Assembly: GCA_008802785.1 (NCBI GenBank)
Contig: VUYT01000007.1
Coordinates: 434,001-498,000 of the forward strand
Length of the DNA stretch: 64,000 bases
Origin: Symmetrospora coprosmae
Taxonomy: Eukaryota; Basidiomycota; Cystobasidiomycetes; Symmetrosporaceae
Reading direction: 5' to 3'
The notes below the pieces were generated by a model that saw nothing but the letters and a program-made list of their open reading frames with translations, was not told where the DNA came from and ran no database searches. This document shows positions 11,809-21,783 of the stretch, piece after piece (position 1 is the first letter of the stretch; every line of letters starts with the position of its first letter). A program made the translations under genes and the position numbers.

Positions 11809-13531
11809 CTAGACCAACCTGAGCACAAGGAGGCTTAGCGCGAGGGAGAAGGTGCCGATGGCATGATTGAGGCGGACTGCCGCGAGCGACCCGGATGGGC
11901 TTGAAGTCGCAGTGGGAGGTGAGGAGCCGAGTCTCGTATTTGGTGTGAATGTGCCTCCCACCAGAGCCTGCGTAAAGAGCTCTAGGGTGGGCCGTCCGGA
12001 GCCATCGGTAGTACTGACGGCAATGACTGGGCGGTAACGATTGATGCAAGGATGATGTGTCAGCGCCCGTCCGACTAGTGATCCCGGCGCGCGAGCAGAT
12101 TTCACCTTGGGACAGAGCTACGCCATTCTGATCGTTGATAACAGTAGCGACTGCTCGGCCGGCGCTCACGACTGTGCTATCTCTGACAGCACTAGCAGCC
12201 GGAGCAGTCCCCGCAGCCACAGCAGTAACTTCGGGTAACTTCGGCATTGCCGCTCGCAAGAGAAGGTATGTCGCTCCCCGCTACCGCAGCGTTGCCGCTC
12301 GCGACGGGACGAGTAGCCGCAGCTGTAGGTACAGCGTTGCTGTTCGCGATAGGGGATGTATTTGTGGCTGCCTGAGCAGCTTTTGCAGGCGTAGCGACCG
12401 ATGCTCCATCGGAGATCATTGCGCCTTTCCTACCATCTCCAGGTGTCTGAACTGAGCGCGTAGTGCCCTGGACTGGACAATTAGCAATCTTCTTGTTGTT
12501 GACAAGGTCCGTACAATGCTTGTCGAGGCAGTACTTGACGAGATCTACCAGTCATGTCGCCGTGTATTAGATAGATTTGGCTTCGATTGTGAGCAGCGGG
12601 TAGATCGAGCCATGCCGTTCTCACCATCTCCATAAGCTCCGAGTTGGACATAGACATTCGTATCCACTTGATCTTCATCCAAGCATTCCATGCAGGAGGT
12701 GAAGGTATTATACGTATTCTCGTTGCACGGGTTGGACTCTTTCGCTAATTGAAAAAGCGAATTGCAAGTGTCGTAGCAAGCTGGGCTACCGCCTGGTTCG
12801 GGAATCCCACATGCTTCGTCTCTGTGCACAATTGAGCATAGTTTAGTGAGCGAGCTCGCATTGATGATTAGCTACTCACCCTGTTTCAGGATCCACTGAC
12901 ACCACGATCTGCGACTCGTGACATCGGTGTGGCATCCTCGTGGGAATCTTGGTGGGCTCTGGGACACTAGCCCCCGTCCCGGTAGGCTGTTCCGGGATGA
13001 CTGTCGTTCCAGCCTGTGGCTGCCGCGCGGCCTCCTGGTTCTTGCCGTTAGCGACGGGCGTCGCGTCCTCTGATGATGGTGTCGATGCGTCGGATTCTCC
13101 GTCCTTCACATCTCCCGGACCTTCTGTTGCAGGTGCTTGTGTGTCCTCTGTGGACGCCTTTGGAGAGGCCGGAGTCGTATTGGATCCATTCTGCTCTCGT
13201 TCGTCCCCGTCATCGGCGGATGGCGGAGAGCTCACGCCAGTAGGCGTATCGCCCGAAGGTGACGTCTCCTCGCCTTCAAGACTGGGCTGTTGGTTGCGCT
13301 GTGGTGTTAGTGTGAGACTTTATCTGCTGGTTGTCGGATCAAGCGAGTCTGTGCCTACCGCGGCATCAGTTGACGTGCTGGCCTGCCGTGGTGACAGAGT
13401 TTGCGGGAGCGCAAAGCAGGCTGCAACGACTCAACGATAACAGCAATTAGTATTCTCCTTTCCCTCATTTCATTCAATGTCTTCGACTCACTAGCGACGA
13501 AGGTGAGAAAGAGGAAGTGGCGTAGCAACAT
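11809..13531 (-). CDS. Secreted Cys-rich surface protein (copy A2), frameshifted before its GPI signal
   Basis: Paralogue of A1. Exons on the minus strand: 13492-13531, 13359-13420, 12880-13298, 12625-12821, 12106-12544 and 11809-12026. The signal peptide MLLRHFLFLTFVAT is split by an intron at the same codon as in A1. An acidic, Pro/Ser/Thr-rich region then leads to the shared Cys core (ACGIPEPGGSPACYDTCN, SNPCNENT, SCMEC, YCLDKHC, ANCPVQG). In exon 5 the frame breaks: GTAACTTCGG is present twice in tandem (12225-12244, plus-strand sequence). With both copies the frame stops at 12192, after about 356 residues, before SAGRAVATVI, STTDGSGRPTLEL and the hydrophobic tail. With one copy the frame would continue to 11809 (454 aa) and match A1. 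As written, the product would be secreted but not anchored. It has one intron (13299-13358) that A1 lacks. Confidence 0.7.
12225..12244 (-). repeat. 10-bp perfect tandem duplication in exon 5 of A2
   Basis: GTAACTTCGG occurs twice back to back. Exon 5 is 439 nt, which breaks the exon phases; 429 nt would satisfy them. The arithmetic, the homology to A1 and the duplication all point to the same site. Confidence 0.9.
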
Positions 13532-14380
13532 GATGGGTCGAAGCAAGCGCGTAGAAGTGGTAAGCCTGTCCCTATTGCGGGGGTGGAAAAGCTAGCTATG
13601 GAGGAAAGGATGCACAAGAGAGAAGAGGAGGGGAGAAGGCGAGAGGGTTCTTGTAGTGCTCAGAGCGCAGGCATTCTCCTCTCGTCTGTCAGTATGGTCT
13701 GGATTCTGGCTCGCAGGGGGCGGTACAGCGGCTCAGCGCTTGCCGCACCGGGCCGAGTGCACCGCTCCTCAGAAGCCGATCCGTGACTCAGTACCGCTTT
13801 GTTAACGTGAGTACGAAACGTCTCTGAGTCCCGTCTGCTCGCGGCTCTGGGATCTCATCAAGATCTGGACTTCAAGCAGGGAGCCGGCGGGCGCGCTCAC
13901 AGAGGGTGCGTGGTGCTTACGAGACGAGCGAAGCGCAGGAGCGGGATGCACACCACGGTACCGGTGCTGGACCCGGAGACTCTTTTGTCTTACCCTCAGG
14001 TCTGTGATCGTGGTAGGACCCACAGCCGCAGCGGAATCCTCCCGAGCCAAGGGGTTCTGTCTTTGCCACCAAGCAAGTCGAGACCGAGCAGCTTTGCGCA
14101 GGACCCACAGTGACTTCGCCTGCCATTTTCTCACGATTGCGCTCTAATCTCTGGCGTTCTGCAAATCCGTCCTGCCGATATGCCCTGATAACCTGTGCCT
14201 GGACCGCTCGCTTCGCGGGAATCTGTCTGGACCGGACGGTCTCCACAATGGACGACGCTACATTCACCTGCAAGCACAGAGCATGGCTGTGCATGCTCGT
14301 CCAACAGCGCTGCCCTTTGCCTCTCCTGCAAGCGAGAGGATCCACCAAGCTGTCTGCCGGCCCCCGTCAGCGGAAGCAAG
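13532..14380. promoter_or_regulatory. Divergent promoter of pair 2 (A2/B2)
   Basis: This is an 849-bp head-to-head intergenic region without a supported gene; short open frames in it show no conserved features. GGACCCACAG occurs at 14016-14025 and 14101-14110 (85 bp apart). This mirrors the twice-repeated GGACCCACTG in the promoter of pair 1. The strand sense of the motif relative to the B gene is the same in both pairs, and in both the two copies lie on the B side. No TATA box is obvious. Confidence 0.5.
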
Positions 14381-16015
14381 ATGGCAAAGCCCAGCCTGAA
14401 CCTGTCCTATGCTGCAACAATCCCTTTCTCGACCGGGATCAGCATAGCCCTCTACATCTTCTACATCAGCGTGTTAGCCGGGCTGCTTGCTTGGAACTTC
14501 ATCTCGTCCGCTAAAGGTGGGGAGGCCATGCTTGATTACCGGTGATCCTGCCGTAGGACTGATCTTGCGCTCGCCTGCTTCGACATACAGGCGTACAATG
14601 CACCGCGTACAGCAGCGGGGAGTACCATGGTGGGCCTTCACGCTTCTCTGTAGTTAGCAGAAGGTCTCGCTAATATCAAGAGTCACTTCTGTACGATGTA
14701 GCCGACCACTGCGACGCGGCCTCGCTTCAATTCGGCAGGAGCTACTACACTCGGCCTACCACCTTAGATGTTGCAGCCGGCACTATCGGTACATTTCCCT
14801 GGAGTCCGCTAGCCTTTGGGAATGGCACTGCAGGCGCATCGCTAGACTACACTTTGCTATCTGCCAACTGGACAGCGGATCCTCTGACATGCGTGGTACG
14901 TTCCCCGGTTCTTGCACGAAGGTCGCGGCTACCGGACCACAGAATGCTAACCATACCCTGCAGATGTACGATCAGTACCTGATACTCGATGTAAGCTGGC
15001 TGTCACTGGGTTTTCAAGACCCCTGCGATGAGTCGTAGCTGACGAAACTCTGCTCAACCCCACGCGCAGCTCAGCACAGAGGGGAGTACAAGCAATGCTT
15101 GTTACTACTGCAACGATCTCCTTCGTGTCATCTGTACAACCATCGATTCTCAAAGGATGCAGATCCCGGACGTGTCCGCTGTGAATTATGTTCGGGTGCT
15201 CGACAACTTCAACCAGTTGTCAATCCTCGCCCATGACGTCGCTACGACAGCTCAAGCAGGTGCCACGGTTGGCTCGGTTCGCATTAAACGCCAGCGAGCC
15301 ATTCCCTCGCTTCCGGCTGGCGTCATTCCCGTCACGGAAGACTCGTTTTCAGTCATTCTCGGAAGCACGATTGGCTCTTTCCCCATCTTCTCGAACAACT
15401 CCAATGCAGCGGTGGCTCGAGTAGCATCGTATGCCGAGACACTCAGTGAGTAGCAGTCGGACCTGTGACCAGTCGAGCAAGCTCGCTGATAAGAACGTCC
15501 ACCACAGGTCAAATCGTCGAGGAAGCTACGGAGCGGGACCTGCAACCAGGCGATGCGTCAGAGCCCACTCGAACGCTCCAGGCGTCGTACCTCTGCCGAA
15601 CCTGCACAAAGGAATACAAGCCGGTGCTCGAGATCATCGCCCTGCTACTTGGCAATACCTTCGCAGTACTCACACCGCTGTTCACGGCAGCCAAACTCAT
15701 CGCAGAATGGTGAGCGACTTCGATACTGTGGGCTTGAAAGCGACGAAGCTGCGCAGAGGCTGACTGCGCTTGGCATCGCGGTTCCGCAGGATGAGCCCGT
15801 CACGTTCGGCGCAGAATTCAGCTAGTTCCAACGCAGGCACGCCGCCTGCCTCTCCTGGACCTCAGCTCTACAAGCCGACGTCAGCGAGCATGCCGTCTAC
15901 GCCTGTATATCAGCCGATGCAGCAGCCGACATACCCGACGTATCCTGCGGCCTATCACCAGGTCGCAAATCCAGCCATGCCAACCCTTCCTTATCAGCCA
16001 GGGTACCGCATCTGA
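14381..16015 (+). CDS. Two-pass membrane protein with large ectodomain and Pro/Tyr tail (copy B2, intact)
   Basis: Seven exons (14381-14516, 14591-14629, 14702-14895, 14964-14990, 15070-15445, 15508-15709, 15790-16015) close in frame to 399 aa. I do not recognise the family. Predicted layout: short N-terminus MAKPSLNLSYAATIPFS; TM1 about residues 19-40 (ISIALYIFYISVLAGLLAW); an ectodomain to about residue 290 with Cys residues (VQCTAY, DHCDAA, LTCVMY, ACYYCND, VICTTID) and sequons NGT and NWT; then YLCRTCTKEYKP, TM2 (EIIALLLGNTFAVLTPLF) and a Pro/Tyr-rich cytosolic tail (PTYPTYPAAYHQ). Both ends would lie on the cytosolic side. It is divergent from A2. B1 has an intron after codon 9 that B2 lacks, while B2 has several that B1 lacks. 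Confidence 0.75.
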
Positions 16016-16404
16016 GGTCAGTTCCTGAAAGCAGTTAGTCAGTATTAGTCAAAGCAGGCTCTCAAGTGTACAACGCTCGGTGACAGGTGCGACTGAGTGC
16101 CGGGAGTGACGGGGAGTGAGGGCAGGGAGAACGGTGGCGGATGCTCGTTGTGTGTTCGGCTGTTGACCAAGACAATCCCTGCCAGTGTGTATGCTCTCGG
16201 TAAAGTCCGCCTCGGGTATCGTGCATTGCCATGCTGCAAGGGTGATTGAGATATATCACAGAACAGAAGGAGAGCACACTAAACGGGTTGGAGAGGAAGG
16301 AAGGCAGGTTGCGAACGGGCAGAGCATCCATTATCGATGAGAGGTAAGAGGAGGAGATGCAGAAGATCCCTATGCGCAGTACTCCCGAATCGCCGTGTAA
16401 GCAC
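16016..16404. other. Convergent gap, B2 / PP2C
   Basis: This 389-bp region lies between two 3' ends. I see no gene, repeat or RNA in it. Confidence 0.6.
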
Positions 16405-19034
16405 CTAGAGCGGTCCCTCGCTGCCGTCCATGAGCCCCTCAGCCGAGACGGAGGGATGGGGCTTCTTGTCGTCCTCGCCCGCGTTGGGGATATTGCTCGT
16501 CTTCGCCGACGGGGACGACTGCACGCCTCGCACCGCCGAAGGGGGTGACAGGATGTAATCCGGTCTCTCGGCGCCCGGGCTGAGCTTCTCCGGCGCCGCG
16601 GGGGAGTGGATGGGCACGCTCGACGCCGAGGACGCAGAGTCCGTGTGCGGCGTCCGCGGTCCGCCTCCCGAGCTCAACGACGACGACGTATCCTCAATCA
16701 TGGCGTCCTCGTCGAGCGACGTCGGCGACTTTGTCGTGTTGTACTGGTCGGAATCGTCTCCCTCCATGTCGTCATCGTCGTCGCCCCGCCCGAAGCGCAG
16801 CGTCCCGTTGTTGATTGCGTTCGTCAGGAAAGATGTCGGGCCGGAGAGAGCACCTCGCGCGCCGCCCTGTTGCTGTTGTTGCTGCTGGCCGCGGTTTGCG
16901 AACGGGTCTGGCAGGTCGGTCGGTCTGCGGCGTTTTGGAGAGTAGCGTCAGCCAGCGAAGCGACAGCAGGACACGACGGGCGAAACCCACGTCGAGTAGC
17001 CAACATTGTTCGTGACCCGCTCCTTCATCCAGTCGTACCACTCTGCCTTGGTCTTGCCATTGAGGAGGGCGACGAGCATGACGGTCATATTGTCGCACCC
17101 GACGCCGCCCCAGTCGCTGTCCGGCGCGAGGCACTTGTCCATCATGAGCTCGCAGATCTCGTGGAGCTCCTTGCCGTCGCCGAGGCAGCGCCGCACAAAG
17201 TCGACCACTTCCTGCGACTTGAGCACGTCCCAGATCCCGTCGCACGCAATCACGAGGAACTCGTCCTCGGCCGTCGACGTGTGCACCTCGATCTCTGGAT
17301 CCGCAGTCACAATCTGCTGCTCGGCCGGCAGGTTTTGGTTTTGCTTGAACTCGAAATCGCCAAGCGCGCGCGAGAGGGCGAGGTTGCCTGATGAACGACC
17401 GTCGAACGGGATCAGCTGAAGGCCGTCAAATCGGGAGCGAGCACAGTCGCCCACCGTTGACTCGGCCAAACTCGACAAAGCCGCCAGCTGCGACAATCCG
17501 GCTGTTCTCGCCCTTGTTGACTGGCTTGTGGTCGTACGATAGCGCCTTGACCTTGCCTCCAATCGACATGACTGACCGCGAGTCTCCGGCGTTGGCCTGT
17601 CGGCGAGGTGCAACATCAATGTAAGCGGACGGGCACACGCTAGACCGGGGTCCACCACAGGCCACGCACGACGTAGATCGTGTTGTCTTCCGTGATGATG
17701 GCCGCCACCGCCGTGCAGCCTGATGTGTCGTGCGCGTATTCGGGGTCTGCAGAGGCATTGCAAGTGCATCAGCACGCTGCTGACGTGCTGCAGCACCGTC
17801 CCGCGCTGGACACGCTGTCAGGCGCATGCACGCACTCGCTCGCAAGTCCTCATCCGTCTTTACGAATGCGCGCGTCATGGACTCCGAGTATTTGCCCTCC
17901 TGGTAGAGGTCGAGCGCGCGCAGTCGCTTGTGGACAGTGTCGCCAGAGTAGCGCGCGACGGTGGAGCCTGCAGACAGGGGCCGGATCTGTCAGCATCCGT
18001 CACACAAAACAAGCCAGACTGGAGCCGTATCCGGACCCACCTCCATGTCCGTCGTATACTGCGAAGAAGCTGTTCTTCCCCTTTTTACCGGATCCGCACT
18101 GCGCCGCCGCGCTCTCGTCTGGGTTGTCGAGGTTGAGTATCGTTGCGTGGGCGTCTTCCATGCCTGGCGGCGCGTAGAGGAGAATGAAGGACAGGCAGGA
18201 CTTTGTCAGCTCTGCACAGACAAGCAAGGATGCGGCATGACACGCAAGAGCGGTAGGGACGGATGGGCTTTCCTGACTAGGGAGCGAGGGCGAGGGTCAT
18301 GCTGATCTGTCCGATAACGCCGCCGTCCGCAGCCGGCATAACGCAGGGCGAAGGCTAGTCCGGAGCTGGCGCCAGCTCCAGGCAGTCACCACGGCATCCT
18401 CATGCATGCCTCCAGGCTTCCACCATGCCAAATCGTCCCGCACAATCGTCTCAGGACTAGGTGGAGACGGGGGAGCCTGCAGGGACAGCGCAGCAGAGCA
18501 TGCCCGCCCAGCGAAGCTTTCTCCGCCCGTCTCTGTCGATGCCTGGCTGCTTGCATCGAGACGGGGGTGGCACCGGTCGCAGACGCTCCTCCACTGCAGT
18601 GTTGCTGTGCCATCCTGCTTGCATCTCTGCAGTTGTCGCGCTTGTGTCCACGGGGATTTGCGCAGTTCCGTCGACCATCTCGCTGCCCTCTCTTGCGTGC
18701 TCTGCCCTGTTGGCCGTCGTCGTCGCCCCCGGGCTGAACGGCCTGACACCGTCCAACCACGGCACACCGCAGTGCTATGCACGCACACGTCGATGTACTG
18801 CTGGTGCACATCCTCAACACGCCTTCCTCTCCCTCTCCTGCTGTCTGAACTCCTCCGCCATCCCGCCTCCCGATCTCCCTCCCGCCCGCAGTCACGGTCT
18901 GTCCATCAACAGTCACTTCGCTTTCACTCACTCAACCTCCACCCTTGCATCTCGGACACTGCAAATGCGAGGCGGTCATCCTCGCCGTAGCTCGTGTGCT
19001 TTGTCACTTCTGGCTCGGATAGCGTCTGTCCCAT
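16405..19034 (-). CDS. PTC2: Protein phosphatase 2C, Ptc2/Ptc3 type
   Basis: Mg/Mn-dependent Ser/Thr phosphatase; yeast Ptc2/Ptc3 dephosphorylate Hog1 and cell-cycle kinases. Exons: 18932-19034, 18041-18163, 17836-17967, 17670-17746, 17455-17596, 16991-17387 and 16405-16924 (497 aa). The start [15 protein letters not shown] is typical of this subfamily and fits N-myristoylation (Gly2, Ser6). Metal-site motifs are present: [46 protein letters not shown] and [11 protein letters not shown] Gln/Ser-rich C-terminal region after [13 protein letters not shown] resembles the tails of fungal Ptc2/3. The first intron is 768 nt, about ten times the length of the others. The Ptc2 symbol is by type; orthology between Ptc2 and Ptc3 is not resolved. 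Confidence 0.92.
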
Positions 19035-19316
19035 CGTTGCTGTGCTGTTGATCTGATTGTGGTGGAGGAGAAGGGGCGGGCTCAGCGGCAGCGGGTCTGG
19101 ACTCTCCTGCGGGCGGGCGTGGTGGCAGCAGGCAGCAGCGGGCGGGGGGCGGCGCCTTTCAGCTGGGGAGACGTCATCGCAACAGCAGCTTCCATGCAAC
19201 AGCCACTACAATGACCAGCGACAACGAAGGAACAGTAATGCACACACTACAAGCAGCATATCCATGAAATGCGAAGTCTCCCCCTCCCTCCTCCTCTCAT
19301 CTTCCTGATCGACCCC

Positions 19317-21783
19317 TCACCTCGCCAGCTTCTCCTTGAGCAGCTGGCTCTTCAGCCTCGCCTCGAGATACTCCAACCTCGCACTGTACCGCTCCTCCAC
19401 GTCCTGCCGCCGATGTTTCACCTCCAGCACCTCCTTCTCTTCGTGCTCGTCACCTCGAAGCATTCCATTCAAAGCTGGCAATGGCCTTGCTTTCACCGCT
19501 GGCGGCGACAGCCCCAGGCCAGACGTCCCGCTGCTGGACACTGCGTCCCGCGAGATGGCCGTGCGCTGAGACGACGCCGAAGACGAGAGGATGGTCGAAG
19601 CGATGGACGGGCGACGCGACAGATTGGCAGATGCGGCCTGATGTGGGAGTTCAGCTCCCGACGCCGTCTGCGAAAACAGCGAGCTCGACAGCGATCCTCT
19701 CCGATGCGCGTGCTGCTCCTGCTCGGGTCCATGCGCAGAATGGTATAACTGAGACCTCCTTCGACCAAGCGTCTGGCCAGCATCTACTTGCTCCCGCGCT
19801 TTTGCGCCTGAAGTCGCACCGCTCTTCGCAAGCACCGCCAGCTCGAGCTGCTCGAACTGGCCGACCAGACGTTCCTTCTCCTGCTGAACCGCCGCAATGG
19901 CCGCTTGCAAGCCGCGCGAGTCGAGCCCCTCTTCCGAAGCTTGCACGACGCTGAACGGGCGTGCTGAAGGGTATTGCGCAGTCGACCCGCTCCTGCTGCG
20001 TGCAGTCGCGGACGGCGCAGTGCTCGAAGTGGCAGTGAGGCGACTGTCGCTCCTGAGACGCCGGATGGTCTGGTCTGAACCGTCGGTCAGCTCGACGTGC
20101 CCTTTTGTCTCGGGGACCTCAGCGGGAATCATCCATGGCAGGTCTGTCGCCTTCGCCGTGGCCATATCGCAGCTGGGTCCCGACTCTGCCACTGCGCTGC
20201 CTCTGCTCCGCATCGTTCGGTACTGCCTGTCGTGCTCGCGCGCTACCGGCGGTGCCGCTGCCAGGACAGTATCGGCCGTCACGCTTCTGCCCCTTTGCTG
20301 ACTGAAAAACCCGCTGGTCCCCTTCGCGTCCTCTCGCGCCGCCTCGGCCATATGCAGGCTCTGCAGCCGCCGCCAGTCGTCCGGTATGGGGTGCTTGGCG
20401 GCGCCGCTGGTTTTGCGCCGGACGCTGCCGGTGCTCCCCTTCCTCCCGCGCGAGATGACCAGGTCAGTCGCGTACGCGCCGTCACGCGCTGCGTCTCTCT
20501 CGACGTCTGCTGCTGGAGTCGACGCCGCTCGTCGGAAGAGGGAGGATAGGCGGGCCGAGCCGACGGTGAGCGCTGATCGAGTTGAGCGCAGGGACAGCCG
20601 GCCGCTTTTGGAGCGGATCGAGGCGGATGATGGCAAGGCTAGGGATGCACTTCCGGATGCTGGTGCCTCCGCTGAAGGTTTGGACTCGGGTGAAGGCTGC
20701 GGTGCGGAAGATACTACAACGAGCGGGTCAAGCCGTCAGCGATTCTAGACCGACATCACAGCTCAGACCGGCTCTGCCCGGAACGGACTCACCCGTTGCA
20801 ACGGTCGCAAGGCGCGGTAGCTGGAGCAGCGTCCCTGTTCTTTCGATTCCCTCCTCTCGCCTGTCGAACCGGCCAATGCCATCGGGAGGCTGAACGTCCT
20901 GGCTCGTTTGTCCGGCGCGACCCGCAACAGCAAGAGTGTCTCCCGCGCCGCCGACAGCCGTCTTGAACACGTTCTCCTTGAGCAGGCGGTACTCGTCATC
21001 GTTGAGCAGTCCAGCCTGGTTCGCCTCTTCCAGTTCTCGGAGTCTGGCCGCTAGGGATGAATGCTCGCCATGCTTCAGCAGTGAGCTAGGTGTTGCCTCC
21101 ACGGCCAGGAAGTAGCCATCCGTAGTCGAGACGTGCGGCACAGGCTCGATGGACGCTGCTGCTTCGGATGCGCTGCGTCTTGGTGCAACCTGGAGCAGCG
21201 AGCGCGGGGATGGCAGGCCGACGTCGACGTAGCTGGCGGACGGCGATGCGGCGTGAGATGTCCTGCTGTAACCTTCTGTCTGACGCGGTGGCAGCAGGTG
21301 CCTCTCTGCTTGACTATGCCTCTCTGGTGTCCGCTGCGCGTCGTCTCCCCTTTTGCCACTGTCCCCGTCTCTGCCTGGCAGGCGCAGACTGGCGAAACCA
21401 GAGCGTGTGCTTCCCTTATCTCGCCCGCCTGAATTGCTCGACGAGCCCTCGGAGCTGTGCTGTCTCCCTCTTCGACTGCTCTGCGCGCTCAGATGGCCAC
21501 TGCCGTTCTTGCTGCTGCTGCCATCATCCTTGCCCGACGACGCCGAGCCCCTCGAAGTGCCAATGTGCTCGACCGCAGGCGGATATATCGCTCTGTTCCG
21601 CCCACTCGACGTGCCGGCAGAGGACGCCAGACTCAAGGACGAGATGCTCGCCAGCCAGGCCTTCTCCTTTTCCTGCCGCTTCGAGGCGGGCGGCGGCGGC
21701 TCTGAGATGAGAGGGACCACCTGGGCCGGCCCTCCCCGTGGAGCGCCGCTGGCCGTGCGCGAGAACAGAGAGGACAAGGGCAT
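19317..21783 (-). CDS. Unknown Ser-rich protein with SHOCT-like motif and coiled coils
   Basis: Two exons (20793-21783 and 19317-20713) give 795 aa. The start is MPLSSLFSRTASGAP. Most of the protein is Ser/Arg-rich and probably disordered. Around residues 246-271 there is RLRELEEANQAGLLNDDEYR, which resembles the SHOCT short C-terminal module seen in bacterial and some eukaryotic proteins. A coiled coil lies near residues 600-628 (VQQEKERLVGQFEQLELAVL) and another at the extreme C-terminus (EERYSARLEYLEARLKSQLL). No catalytic motif, signal peptide or membrane segment is visible. It sits between PP2C and a divergently transcribed dehydrogenase. A scaffold role is only a guess; I do not assign a function. 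Confidence 0.75.

Noticed and set aside
13917-14348. Minus-strand frame in the A2/B2 promoter
   Set aside because: No start context, domain or paralogue in promoter 1.
18402-18990. Plus-strand open frames of up to 196 codons
   Set aside because: They lie across the long first intron and exon 1 of the PP2C gene, overlap each other and show no features.
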